From Siccirubricoccus soli (lineage in GTDB: Bacteria > Pseudomonadota > Alphaproteobacteria > Acetobacterales > Acetobacteraceae): a stretch of 37,604 nt of DNA. Under the pieces are notes generated by a model, which saw nothing but the letters and a program-made list of their open reading frames with translations, made no database searches and had not been told where the DNA came from. A program made the position numbers and the translations under genes. The stretch's first letter is position 1. Each line of letters opens with the position of its first letter. Location: assembly GCF_024178315.1 (NCBI RefSeq), contig NZ_JAMZIK010000060.1, positions 1 to 37,604 on the forward strand, in the 5' to 3' direction. Below are positions 1 through 8,155 of this stretch, piece by piece.

Positions 1-693
1 GCCGCCCGAGTTGCAGAGCGCCAGCACCTTGGCGCGCGAGGCCTGCGCCTGCAGCAGCAGCGCGGAGAAGTCGGTGGTCTCCGGGAAGGGGTAGGTGGCG
101 GAACCGACCACGCGCCCGCCGGCGGCGGTGACGAAGCGGGTCGTGTCGCGCTGGAGCTGCTGGCCGAAGACGTAGTTGGCGGTGATGAAGAACCAGCTGT
201 CGCCGCCGGCCGTCACCAGGGCACTGCCGGTGGATTTCGCCAGCATGTAGGTGTCGTAGGTCCAGTGGATCGTGTTCGGGCTGCACTGCGCGCCGGTGAG
301 GTCGGTGGTGGCGGCGCCGGAGTTCAGCATCACCTTGTTCTTCTCGCGGCAGACCGTGTTGACGGCCAGCGCGACGGAGGAGGTCGGCACGTCGAGGACG
401 GCATCCACCACGCCCTGGTCGAACCATTGCCGCGCGATGCCGGCGCCGACATCCGGCTTGTTCTGGTGGTCGGCGACGATCAGCTCGACATTGAGGGACG
501 GGTTCGCGGCGTGGAATTCCTCGATGGCTTGGCGGGCGCAGATCGCGCTGGTGGGGCCGCCATCGTCGCGGTAGAGGCCAGACTGGTCGTTCAGCACACC
601 GATACGAATCGTCTGATTCTGCGCATGGGCAGGGCGACGGGCCAGCGTGGTGGTGGCCGCCGCCCCGAGCAGGGTACGCCTACGGAACAGCAT
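1..693 (-). CDS. Branched-chain amino acid-type ABC transporter substrate-binding protein (3' end outside window)
   Basis: This is a periplasmic receptor of the Peripla_BP_6 (LivK/urea/amide) type, which binds a small ligand and delivers it to an ABC importer. The ATG at 693 is preceded by GAGGAA about 7 bases upstream. The first 25 residues form a Tat/Sec-like signal (MLFRRRTLLGAAA then an AHAQ cleavage-like site). The mature part opens with the family pattern TIRIGVLNDQSGLY and continues through DHQNKPDVGAGIARQW, LNSGAATTDLTG and SWFFITANYVFGQ, all typical of lobe 1 and the hinge. The frame stays open for 231 codons to the window edge, so about the last 40 percent is missing. No permease or ATPase gene lies on the visible side. 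The ligand cannot be told from sequence. Confidence 0.9.
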   Translation of the reverse strand, partial: MLFRRRTLLGAAATTTLARRPAHAQNQTIRIGVLNDQSGLYRDDGGPTSAICARQAIEEFHAANPSLNVELIVADHQNKPDVGAGIARQWFDQGVVDAVLDVPTSSVALAVNTVCREKNKVMLNSGAATTDLTGAQCSPNTIHWTYDTYMLAKSTGSALVTAGGDSWFFITANYVFGQQLQRDTTRFVTAAGGRVVGSATYPFPETTDFSALLLQAQASRAKVLALCNSGG

Positions 694-941
694 GGAGTTT
701 TCCTCGTTTCTTGGTCTGGACGTCTGCCGGTGCGCAGCAAGGCGCAAAGCGACGGTGGCGGACAGCGCCTGGGCGAAGGGAGATGCCGCAGGCTGCGCCG
801 GCCGGTTGCCGCTGGCCCAGTCTGCGCCCAGATGTGTTGCCTTCCAAGATGCCCCGAAGGCTGCCTCACCTGCCCGGCCGCATCCGCCGGGGACGCCCCC
901 GCGGCCATCCGGCACGCCCGTTGCCGCGCCGGACCTCGGTT

Positions 942-1618
942 TCACGACGCGGACCTTCGCCGCCCCTGCGGCAGCGGCCATTCGAGAATGGAGGGACGGC
1001 CTTCCGGCCGGATCTCCCCCGCAGCCCATCCGAAGAGCACGGCGTTGTAGCCCTTGAACCGCGTGCTGCAGTAGAGGATGCCACGGAACCCCACCGCCCG
1101 CGCCGCATCGGCGACGAAGCGTGGCACGAAGTATTCCGGCTTCCAGGGGCTGCCGAGACCGGGCCGCAGCCGGTCCATCACCGCATTCAGCCCGGCGGTC
1201 AGCAGCGCGCCGTTGCGCTCGTGCCGGCCACCCGTGACGCCGGTCAGGTCCAGCAGCCCGCGGACTGGCGGGCACGGAAATGCTGCCCCCAAAGGATGCA
1301 GCGCGGCTTCGCCGCCGTCTCCGCGCAGGCGCCTTCGATGCTGGAAGCGAGGCGGAAGACGCTCTGGCCATGGTGGTTGAAGCGGCCTTCCGTCCAGTTC
1401 GCCGGAGGCGGGCCCATCTGCGCCGCGGTGTGACGGTCCGGCCCGCTCGGCAGCCGGGCGCGGTGCCAGAGCGCGTCCCTGAGGGTGAGCTTCGGCGCCC
1501 GCCGCACTATGGACAGGATGCGCCGTCCTACCTCGTGGTCCAGGCCGAGATGGGGGTAGCGCGCGAGATGCCCGCCGAACGACTCCATCTGCCGGGCCAC
1601 ATCCGTATCCGCGGCCAT
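942..1618 (-). pseudogene. RES-domain protein, frameshifted
   Basis: RES-domain proteins are NAD+-degrading enzymes, often toxins paired with an Xre/DUF2384 antitoxin. Two overlapping minus-strand frames each carry half of one such protein. From the ATG at 1618 the first frame runs through WHRARLPSGPD, the GRFN motif (EGRFNHHGQSVFRLASS) and AETAAKP, then stops at 1244. The second frame supplies the other half down to the stop at 942: RGLLDLTGVTGG, YFVPRFVADAARAVGF, the GILYCSTR motif and VLFGW. A single missing base near 1262-1276 would join them. The usual Tyr after GRFN is Phe here. No antitoxin-like gene is adjacent; the upstream neighbour is a Bug receptor. It is either a real pseudogene or a sequencing error. 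The start is uncertain (an in-frame upstream start lies at 1705). Confidence 0.65.
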
Positions 1619-1780
1619 GCCGGCCGAAGCACCCCCCTTGCGCCGCGGTTCGTCGCAAGCCTTGCGGTTCCTGCCCGTGGCAGCCACCGGAGCAGGGCCG
1701 CCCATGGGCCCGCCGCAACCCTGCGGGGCCCCGGCAGCAGGGCGGGGCCCCGGAGCGGCAGGCGACCTCGTCGGAAGGGG

Positions 1781-2752
1781 TCAATCCCGCCAGGGATGCT
1801 GGTGCCAGAGCTTCTCGTAATGCGACTTCATCGCCACCAGCTCCGCCCGGTACTCATCCGGGCCCAGCAGCCGCAGCGGCAGGGCAAGCTGCGTCGCCAC
1901 CGCCTGCCATTCCGGATCCTGCGCCGCCTGCCGCGCAGCATTCACCAGCTTCTCCAGCACCGGCCGCGGCAGGCCGGCGGGCGCGGCAAGGCCACGCATG
2001 GAGCCCTCCACCACGTCGAAGCCCTGTTCGCGGAAGGTCGGCACATCCGGCATCACCTGCCAGCGGCTGGGGCCCATCTGGCCGATCGGGCGGAACATGC
2101 CCTGGCGGTAATCGCCATAGGCCTCCCCCATATTCGTCACCGCCAGCTCGATCTGCTTCGACAGCGTCGCGGTGCGCACCGGGGCGCCGCCGGCGAAAGG
2201 CACGTGCAGCAGCTTGATGTCCGCCACCCGTTCCAGCGCCAGCATTGCCAGATGGTCGTCCGAGCCGATGCCGGAGGTGCCGTAGCTGATCTGGCCGGGC
2301 CGCTTCTTCGCTTCCGCCACTAGGTCGGCCACCGTCTTGATCGGGCTGTCCGGCAGCACCCAGACGGCGCCCGGATCGTCCACGATGTTCAGCACCGGCG
2401 CGAAATCGTCCAGCCGGAAGCGCGCCTGCGGCCGCTCGATCGGGATGGTGACGATAGTGGGAGTGTTGATGAAGCCGATGGTGTAGCCATCCGGCTTGCT
2501 GCGGGCGAGCTCGGTGAAGCCGATCTCCCCGGCAGCGCCCGGCCGGTTGGTTACCACGATGGGCTGGCCGAGATACTTCTCCATGATTTTGGCCAGCGGC
2601 CGCGCCGCGACATCCGTGCCGCCGCCGGCCGGGAAGGCCAGCACCATGTTCAGCGGATGGTCCGGGAAGGCCCCCTGGGCCCGTGCCGAGCGGCTGACAG
2701 GGGCGGCGAGCGGCGCGGCGGCGAGGCCTGCCAGGATGATGCGGCGGCGCAT
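1781..2752 (-). CDS. Bug-family tripartite tricarboxylate transporter substrate-binding protein
   Basis: This periplasmic receptor belongs to the Bug/TctC family, which captures carboxylates and similar small acids. The ATG at 2752 has GGGAGGACC just upstream. A twin-arginine-like signal (MRRRIILAGLAAAPLAAP, cleavage near SARAQ) precedes a 323-residue protein of normal family length. Family signatures are the N-terminal FPDHPLNMVLAFPAGGGTD, NRPGAAGEIG, KPDGYTIGF, YGTSGIGSDDH and the PDVPTFREQGFDVV segment. No TctA or TctB membrane subunit is nearby, which is common for this greatly expanded family. It closely resembles the Bug protein at 23392-24375 (shared TSGIGSDDH motif and a WxxxPWRD-like end), suggesting paralogues of one subgroup. 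The ligand is unknown. Confidence 0.92.
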   Translation of the reverse strand: MRRRIILAGLAAAPLAAPVSRSARAQGAFPDHPLNMVLAFPAGGGTDVAARPLAKIMEKYLGQPIVVTNRPGAAGEIGFTELARSKPDGYTIGFINTPTIVTIPIERPQARFRLDDFAPVLNIVDDPGAVWVLPDSPIKTVADLVAEAKKRPGQISYGTSGIGSDDHLAMLALERVADIKLLHVPFAGGAPVRTATLSKQIELAVTNMGEAYGDYRQGMFRPIGQMGPSRWQVMPDVPTFREQGFDVVEGSMRGLAAPAGLPRPVLEKLVNAARQAAQDPEWQAVATQLALPLRLLGPDEYRAELVAMKSHYEKLWHQHPWRD

Positions 2753-2838
2753 GGGTGGTCCTCCCGGAATTGGCCGTACGATGCGGACGGCCTTGCCAGG
2801 GATCGGACCACAGCGACGACGGCCGAGCAACCGTGCCG

Positions 2839-3291
2839 TCAGCCGGGCGGGCGGGCGATGAGGCCGGTCTTCTCCCCGCGGCGGAAGCCGGCGCCTTCGT
2901 AGAAGCGGAAGGTGGAGTCCCGCTGCGAGCCGGTAAGAAGCATCACCTTGTAGCAGCCGGCCGCCCAGGCGGCGGCGAGCGCCGCGGCCAGCACGGCGCG
3001 GCCGATGCCCTGGCGGCGGTGATCCGCATGGGTCACCACATTTTCGATGAAGGCATAGGGGCGGGTGCCGCGCGTCAGGTTCGGCACCTGGACCAGGGTA
3101 CAGCTCGCCACCGCCTCCCCCGCCCGCTCCCCCAGGAAGATGGTGAGGCCCGGCATGGCCAGCATGGCCTGCCAGGCGGTGGCGGTCTGCGCGGGCGGCG
3201 GCGCCGGGTCCGCCGGGTGCAGGTGACGGTAGAGGGCCAGCAGGGCAGGCAGGTCGGCGGCGCCGGCGGCGCGGATGCGCAGATCGGTCAT
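2839..3291 (-). CDS. GNAT-family N-acetyltransferase
   Basis: This 150-residue protein is a single GNAT domain, transferring an acetyl group from acetyl-CoA to an amine of unknown nature. The start at 3291 is chosen because the family's first strand follows at once (MTDLRIRAAGAADLPALLALY) and GAGG lies upstream; the longer open frame has no homology. Motif A, the CoA pyrophosphate loop, is HRRQGIGRAVL, preceded by AFIENVVTHADH. Motif B follows as CYKVMLLTGSQRDSTFRFYEGAGF. It is cytoplasmic. It sits between a divergent + strand receptor gene at 3404 and the Bug receptor gene downstream; the short spacing to the Bug gene allows cotranscription. Confidence 0.88.
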   Translation of the reverse strand: MTDLRIRAAGAADLPALLALYRHLHPADPAPPPAQTATAWQAMLAMPGLTIFLGERAGEAVASCTLVQVPNLTRGTRPYAFIENVVTHADHRRQGIGRAVLAAALAAAWAAGCYKVMLLTGSQRDSTFRFYEGAGFRRGEKTGLIARPPG

Positions 3292-3403
3292 GGGGCCTCG
3301 GGCGTGAGCTGCGCAAGATGGCACGGGATTGCGCTTCGGCGGCAAGAGCCGCCTCTGGCATGGTTCCTGCCTGCCCGGCACGGGAAGACGCGGGGGAGGG
3401 TCC

Positions 3404-4423
3404 ATGCGAGACTGGATGAAGCGCCTGCTGGCAGGTGCGATGTTGACGGGCGGCTTGGCCGCTTCGGCCCAGGCCGGCACCACGCTGGATGCGGTGCGGC
3501 GCAATGGCGTCGTCTCCTGCGGCGTCTCCACCGGGCTGGCGGGCATGTCCCAGCCCGATGCGAACGGCGTCTGGCGCGGCTTCGACGCCGATATCTGCCG
3601 CGCCGTCGCGACCGCGGTGTTCGGCGATGCGGGGAAGGTGCGCTTCGTCGCCACCACCGCCGCCACGCGCTTCACCGCGCTGCAATCGGGCGAGGTGGAC
3701 ATGCTCTCCCGCACCACCGCGCTGACCGTGGCGCGGGACAGCCAGATGGGGCTGACCATCACCGTCCCGCATTTCTTCACCGGCCAGGGCATCCTGGTGC
3801 ACAAGCGGCTGAACATCACCAGCGCGGCGCAGCTCGACGGCGCCACCTTCTGCGCGACGCTGGCCAGCGAGATCGAGCGGAACCTGGCGGATTGGGCCCG
3901 TCAGAAGAATATCCGCATCACCACCGTGCCCTTCGACACCCCGCCCAACGTCCTGGCCGCCTTCCAGGCCGGGCGGTGCGACGCCATCAGCAACGACATG
4001 ATCAACCTCTCCGGCAACCGCATGGCCTCCCCCAACCCGCAGGATCTGGTCCTGCTGCCGGAGCTGGTGTTCAAGGAGCCGCACGGGGTGCTGGTGCGGA
4101 ACGGCGACCCGGAATGGGCGGCGCTGACGCGCTGGGCGGTGTTCGCGCTGATCCAGGCAGAGGAGATGGGGCTGACCAGCGCCAATGTGGAGCAGGTGCG
4201 CGCCACGACCCAGGACCCGAAGATCCGCCGCTTCCTCGGCCTGACGGAGAATGTCGGCACCGGCTGGGGCCTGCCCGCCTCCTGGGCCTATGAGGTGGTG
4301 CGGCAGGTGGGGAATTATGGGGAGGTATTCGAGCGCGGGCCTGGCAAGGTGCTCGGCATGGAGCGTGGCCCCAACCGGCTTTGGACCGAGGGCGGGATGC
4401 TGATGTCCTGGCTGTGGCAATGA
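3404..4423 (+). CDS. Polar amino acid ABC transporter substrate-binding protein (AapJ-like)
   Basis: This is a periplasmic SBP_bac_3 receptor resembling the general L-amino-acid receptor AapJ/BztA. The ATG at 3404 follows GGGGGAGGG; an earlier in-frame start at 3329 would add 25 residues without signal features. Residues 1-24 are a signal peptide (MRDWMKRLLAGAMLTGGLAASAQA). The mature part shows VRRNGVVSCGVSTGLAGMS, GFDADICRAVATAVFGD, TRFTALQSGEVDMLSRTTALT, FQAGRCDAISND and NVGTGWGLPASWAYEVV, all characteristic of the AapJ branch. The length of 339 residues is normal. The aapQMP permease and ATPase genes are absent from the window, so it is an orphan here. It is the only + strand gene in the first 7 kb. 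Confidence 0.92.
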   Translation: MRDWMKRLLAGAMLTGGLAASAQAGTTLDAVRRNGVVSCGVSTGLAGMSQPDANGVWRGFDADICRAVATAVFGDAGKVRFVATTAATRFTALQSGEVDMLSRTTALTVARDSQMGLTITVPHFFTGQGILVHKRLNITSAAQLDGATFCATLASEIERNLADWARQKNIRITTVPFDTPPNVLAAFQAGRCDAISNDMINLSGNRMASPNPQDLVLLPELVFKEPHGVLVRNGDPEWAALTRWAVFALIQAEEMGLTSANVEQVRATTQDPKIRRFLGLTENVGTGWGLPASWAYEVVRQVGNYGEVFERGPGKVLGMERGPNRLWTEGGMLMSWLWQ

Positions 4424-4493
4424 CCCCCATGACAGCGCTGCGCGCCGTCGCGGCCCCCCCCCGGGAGTCGCCTGCCGGTAGGGGCCTCGCACA

Positions 4494-4520
4494 GCTCGCC
4501 GCGGCTAAGCCGCGGCGAGC
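4494..4520. terminator. Perfect 12-bp hairpin after the AapJ-like gene
   Basis: Arms GCTCGCCGCGGC and GCCGCGGCGAGC enclose a TAA loop. It lies about 70 bases after the stop of the receptor gene at 4423. There is no T-run, so it could be a Rho-dependent-type stabilising hairpin or a repetitive extragenic palindrome rather than a classical terminator. Confidence 0.5.
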
Positions 4521-4558
4521 AACGGGCGGCGCGGTCAAGAGGCAGCGCCGCCCTGCGA

Positions 4559-4600
4559 TAGAGCGTTTTCGGTTCACATGTGTTCACCGAAAACGCTCTA
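4559..4600. repeat. 42-bp TA-bounded palindrome with IS630-like ends (MITE-like)
   Basis: Arms of 15 bp (TAGAGCGTTTTCGGT and its exact complement) flank a 12-base centre that includes CACATGTG. Both outer ends are TA followed by GAGC. The two IS630 elements at the right edge begin TAGAGCGG, TAGAGCGC and TAGAGCAT, so the ends match. This suggests a minimal non-autonomous derivative, though a chromosomal palindromic repeat is the alternative. Confidence 0.6.
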
Positions 4601-4614
4601 CGCCTTGGTCTGCG

Positions 4615-4661
4615 GAGCAGATTCACGCCTTCGGGCGATGCCGCCCTCCGGCGATCTGCTC
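4615..4661. repeat. Second inverted repeat beside the 42-bp palindrome
   Basis: GAGCAGAT at 4615-4622 and ATCTGCTC at 4654-4661 form 8-bp arms around a GC-rich 31-base centre. The right end read on the minus strand begins CTAGAGCAGATC, which shares the TAGAGC start with the neighbouring palindrome and the IS630 ends. It lies just beyond the 3' end of the M20 peptidase gene and may also act as its terminator. Confidence 0.4.
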
Positions 4662-4670
4662 TAGCCCACG

Positions 4671-5888
4671 CTATTCCTCGAACCCCGCCACCGCCAGGAT
4701 GGTGGCGAGGCTCGCCGCCATGCCGCGCAGGCTCTCGCCCTTCTCCACATCGATCCACTCCTCCAGCGAATGCGCTCGGCCACCGCGCCCGCCGCTGCCG
4801 ATGCGTAGCGCCGGAATGCCGAGGCTCATCGGGATGTTCGCATCGGTGGAGGAGCTCTCGAAGACCGGCGTGTAGCCCTCCGCCGCCACCGCCGCGGCGG
4901 CGAACTGCGCGATCGGCGCGCTCTCCGGCGTGGCGCCGGCCGGGCGGTCGCCGATCGGGGCGATCTCCACCGTCACCGCGCCCTCGCGTGTCGAGCGCGC
5001 CGCATTCTCGGCTGCCACAGCCGCTTCGACGCCGGCCAGGAATTCCCGCTCCAGCCGGGCCAGCTCGGCGGCGCTCTCGCTGCGCAGATCCACCTCCATC
5101 CAGACCGCATTCGGGATGGCGTTCACCGAGGTGCCGCCGCCCAGTACGCTGACGCAATGCGTCGTCTTCGGCGCGTCCGGCGCCGCCAGCCCCGCCAGCG
5201 CCAGGCTGGCGCGGGCCATGGCATAGGCCGGGTTCACTAGGCCGAAGGCGCCGAAGCTGTGCCCGCCCGGGCCGCAGAAGGTCACGCGGAAGCGCTTGCT
5301 GCCAACGCCGCCGGTGACGATGCGATCGACCTCCGGGCTGTCCACGGTGAAGAAGGCCGCCACCCGGTCGCGGTGCCGCCCCTCCCGGAAGAAATGCCGC
5401 ACGCCGCGGAGGTCGCCGAGCCCCTCCTCCCCCACATCGCCGAGGAAGAGCAGGTCGCAGCGCGTGACGATGCCGGCCTCGTCCAGCGCGCGCAGGAAGG
5501 CGAGGTTGACGGCGAGGCTCCGCGTGTCGTCGCCGACGCCGGGGGCGAAAAGCTTCGTCCCCTCCCGCCGCACCCGCACATCCGTGCCCTCGGGGAAGAC
5601 GGTGTCGAGATGCGCGGCGACCACGACCGTCTGGCCATTGCCGCTGCCGCGGCGCCGGCCCATGACATTGCCCACCGCATCCTGCTCCACCTCCTCCAGC
5701 CCATGGGCGCGGAGCATCTCCAGATAGGCGCTAGCGCGCGCCGCTTCCTTGAAGGGCGGGGCAGGAATCTCGGTCAGGCGGATGATGTCCTCGACCGTCC
5801 GCTCATGCTCCCGGTCCAGCACGGCCAGGGCGGCCCGGAAGCGGAGATGGGCGCGAATGCGGGCGATGGTATCGGCGGCGCTGCTCAT
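4671..5888 (-). CDS. M20-family metallopeptidase
   Basis: This 405-residue cytoplasmic zinc peptidase of the M20 (PepT/ArgE/CPG2-like) family hydrolyses a small peptide or acyl-amino-acid bond; the substrate is unknown. The ATG at 5888 is chosen because GAGG lies upstream and the earlier open frame reads into hairpin DNA. Zinc-site residues appear in order: AAHLDTVFPEGT (His93, Asp95), PGVGDDTRS (bridging Asp about 120), GDVGEEG (Glu154 base and Glu155 ligand) and a C-terminal GRAHSLEEW (His). The dimerisation lid contains GPGGHSFGAFG. It runs in the same direction as ccrM but is separated from it by about 200 bases with two hairpins, so it is probably its own unit. Confidence 0.9.
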   Translation of the reverse strand: MSSAADTIARIRAHLRFRAALAVLDREHERTVEDIIRLTEIPAPPFKEAARASAYLEMLRAHGLEEVEQDAVGNVMGRRRGSGNGQTVVVAAHLDTVFPEGTDVRVRREGTKLFAPGVGDDTRSLAVNLAFLRALDEAGIVTRCDLLFLGDVGEEGLGDLRGVRHFFREGRHRDRVAAFFTVDSPEVDRIVTGGVGSKRFRVTFCGPGGHSFGAFGLVNPAYAMARASLALAGLAAPDAPKTTHCVSVLGGGTSVNAIPNAVWMEVDLRSESAAELARLEREFLAGVEAAVAAENAARSTREGAVTVEIAPIGDRPAGATPESAPIAQFAAAAVAAEGYTPVFESSSTDANIPMSLGIPALRIGSGGRGGRAHSLEEWIDVEKGESLRGMAASLATILAVAGFEE

Positions 5889-5946
5889 GGCTACCTCATC
5901 GCGGGGGCGCCGGGGCGGGTCAAGCGTGAAGCCGCACGGGGGCGGT

Positions 5947-6004
5947 TTCGAGAGGGGCGCCGCCCCTCTCGAACTCTCCCCGCCAAAGGCCGAAGGGCCT
6001 TTGG
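5947..6004. terminator. Two tandem hairpins between ccrM and the M20 gene
   Basis: The first hairpin, 5947-5973, has 13-bp arms TTCGAGAGGGGCG/CGCCCCTCTCGAA around one base. The second, 5983-6004, has 9-bp arms CCAAAGGCC/GGCCTTTGG around GAAG. They lie downstream of the ccrM stop (minus strand) and upstream of the M20 start. They may end ccrM transcription or be part of a dispersed repeat; no clear T-run follows. Confidence 0.5.
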
Positions 6005-6090
6005 AAACCATGAGTTCGGACCCGAGGGTTCAGCCTGCAAGCCTGAAGGCTCCAAGGGCCCTGCGGGGCTTGGGGAGGGCAGAGCCCTTC

Positions 6091-7188
6091 TCAACCCTCG
6101 CCCTGCAGCGCCACCCGGAACTCGTCCAGCACCCGCAGCCGCCCGCCCGGCTGCTCCACATGCCAGAAGGCCCAGCCATTGCAGCTCGGCGCCTCCTGCA
6201 CCAGCGCGCCCACCTGATGGATGGAGCCCTGCGCCCGGCCGCAGCGAATGGAACCGTCGGCGGCCACCACCGCCTGCCAGCGCCGGCCGCGGTCCACCAG
6301 CACCGTCCCGGCCGGCACCAGCCCGCGCTCCACCAGATGGCCAAAGGGAATGCGCTTCTGCTCGCGCTTGCCGGCGGTGACCAGGGCGGCGGACTCCGAC
6401 AGCGGCTCGACGGAATCGATCCGGGCCTCGGCGGCCGCTGCATAGGCTGGGTCCCGTTCCAGCCCGATATAGCGGCGCCCCAGCCGCCGGGCGACGGCCG
6501 CCGTGGTGCCGGTGCCGAGGAAGGGGTCCAGCACCACCTCCCCCGGCTGGGTGCAGGAGAGGATCACCCGGTGCAGCAGGGCTTCCGGCTTCTGCGTCGG
6601 GTGCAGCTTCGCCCCTGTCTCGTCCCGCAGCCGCTCGGCGCCGGTGCAGAGCGGGATGAACCAGTCGCTCCGCATCTGCACCTCCTCGTTCAGCGACTTC
6701 ATGGCCGCGTAGTTGAAGCGGTAGCGGCTTTCGGCGCCGCGGGCGGCCCAGATCAGCGTCTCGTGCGCATTGGTGAAGCGCCTGCCGCGGAAATTCGGCA
6801 TCGGGTTCGCCTTGCGCCAGATGACGTCGTTCAGCACCCAGAAGCCGAGGTCCTGCAGCGCGGTACCGAGGCGGAAGATGTTGTGGTAGCTGCCGATGAC
6901 CCAGATGGTGCCATCCTTGCGCAGCACACGGCGCGCCTCGGTCAGCCATTCGTGGGTGAAGGCGTCATAGGCGGCGAGGTCGTCGAAGCGGTCCCAGGCC
7001 TCGTCCACCCCGTCCACCAGGCTGTCATCCGGCCGGCGAAGATCGCCCTTGAGCTGGAGGTTGTAGGGCGGGTCGGCGAAGATGGCATGCACCGAGGCCG
7101 GCGGAAGCTGCCGCATCAGCGCGATGCAATCGCCGACCAGCACCTTGTCGAGCGGCAGGTCGAGCCCCGTCCCCACACCATCCCCCAT
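6091..7188 (-). CDS. ccrM: CcrM-type DNA adenine methyltransferase
   Basis: CcrM is the solitary, cell-cycle-controlled methyltransferase of alphaproteobacteria; it methylates adenine in GANTC from S-adenosylmethionine. The 365-residue protein has the beta-class layout: catalytic DPPYNLQLKGDL at 39-50, a central recognition region (IGSYHNIFRLG, NDVIWRKANPMPNFRGRRF, HPTQKPEALL), then the cofactor loop DPFLGTGTT. The C-terminal region, about residue 265 onward, is the extra DNA-binding domain that marks CcrM (RIPFGHLVERGLVPAGT, GSIHQVGALVQEAPSCNGW). No restriction gene is adjacent, which supports a housekeeping orphan role. The start at 7188 gives the family's usual N-terminus; its ribosome site is weak. 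Confidence 0.95.
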   Translation of the reverse strand: MGDGVGTGLDLPLDKVLVGDCIALMRQLPPASVHAIFADPPYNLQLKGDLRRPDDSLVDGVDEAWDRFDDLAAYDAFTHEWLTEARRVLRKDGTIWVIGSYHNIFRLGTALQDLGFWVLNDVIWRKANPMPNFRGRRFTNAHETLIWAARGAESRYRFNYAAMKSLNEEVQMRSDWFIPLCTGAERLRDETGAKLHPTQKPEALLHRVILSCTQPGEVVLDPFLGTGTTAAVARRLGRRYIGLERDPAYAAAAEARIDSVEPLSESAALVTAGKREQKRIPFGHLVERGLVPAGTVLVDRGRRWQAVVAADGSIRCGRAQGSIHQVGALVQEAPSCNGWAFWHVEQPGGRLRVLDEFRVALQGEG

Positions 7189-7614
7189 GCAGCCCCACGC
7201 CCCCGCGACGCGGCGGCCCCATCGCCGCCACCATCGCCGCCGGGCGAGTCCGGGTCAACGCCCGCCTTGCGGGTCGCCCGCGACAGGGGCGCCTGCCGCC
7301 CTGGCAGGCCTTGTGTTCCGGTCGGCCACGCCGCCCCCCGCCCGGCTATCCCACGGGCCGGGCCAGGACCCGCCGGTCCGCCCGCCGGTTCGGCCACGGC
7401 CCCGGGCAGCGTGACCGAAACGGTGAGTGCCCCGATCGGGGAGTTGCCACCGCCTGAGTTCGGCAGCGCGATTGAGGGCACTGATGAGATGGCGGAAGGT
7501 GCCCCCTGCCTCGTTGCCATGGGCGGAAGCGCCGAGGGTGGTCGTGGGTCGGGGTGCGGGGGCTCCTGCAGCATGCTCACCGGCACCGCCTCGCGGGTGG
7601 AAACGCAGATCGGG
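7189..7614. other. Gap with no recognised gene
   Basis: About 425 bases lie between the ccrM start and the LysR remnant. Open frames exist on both strands, but they are rich in Pro, Arg, Gly and Ala and carry no family motif I recognise. The ccrM promoter must lie in its left part. The right part could hold an unrecognisable upstream portion of the LysR gene. Confidence 0.5.
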
Positions 7615-7957
7615 GGCGCGCCTGCCCGCCATCCATGTCACGGCCGCGCAGGAGGATTGGGCCGCATGGGTCAGGCTGCGCGGCCTGAGCCCGCCGGACC
7701 TGTCGCATGGGCTGCGGTTCGGCACGATCCAGATGGCGCTGGACGCGGCGGCGCAGGGGCTGGGCGTGGCCATCGCGCGGCTGCCGGTCTGCGCCGACGA
7801 CATCGCGGGCAACCGCGTCCGCGCGCTCGACCTGCCGACCGAGGGCGACACCACCTATTGGCTCGTCACCCGCCCCGGCCTGCTGCGGCAGCGGGAAGGG
7901 AGGCTGCTGGCGGCTTGGTTTCGGCACGAGTTGCAAGGCGAAGACGCGGCGGCGTGA
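7615..7957 (+). pseudogene. LysR-family regulator, C-terminal remnant
   Basis: This open stretch encodes only the last third of a LysR/GcvA-type regulator: AIHVTAAQEDWAAW, then HGLRFGTIQMALDAAAQGLGVA and ARLPV, and the terminal strand DTTYWLVTRPG. These correspond to the second lobe of the effector-binding domain. The frame upstream of about 7615 shows no helix-turn-helix or first-lobe sequence, and the gap back to ccrM is too short for the missing 200 residues. It is therefore a 5'-truncated gene, probably silent. It points toward the formate dehydrogenase operon, convergent with it. Confidence 0.7.
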
Positions 7958-8155
7958 ATCGCGCTCGGGCCCGAGGCGCATGTAGCGTGAAACGAGGATG
8001 CCTGGGAGCGCTGCAAGGCGTGTCGGGAGTTCTCCTGGTCCGACCTCGGCGCTCCCCGGGTCGCCGCGCCAACCTTGGCGCCCCCTGCGAAAACGCTACC
8101 CCGGACGGACCGGTTCGCATGTCCGCGGCTGACGCAGGTGCCCGAGACCCTAGGT

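Noticed and set aside
1781-4492. A 903-codon open frame on the minus strand
   Set aside because: Only its last 323 codons (from 2752) are a Bug receptor. The rest lies antisense to the AapJ-like gene and the acetyltransferase region and has no family sequence; high GC keeps such frames open.
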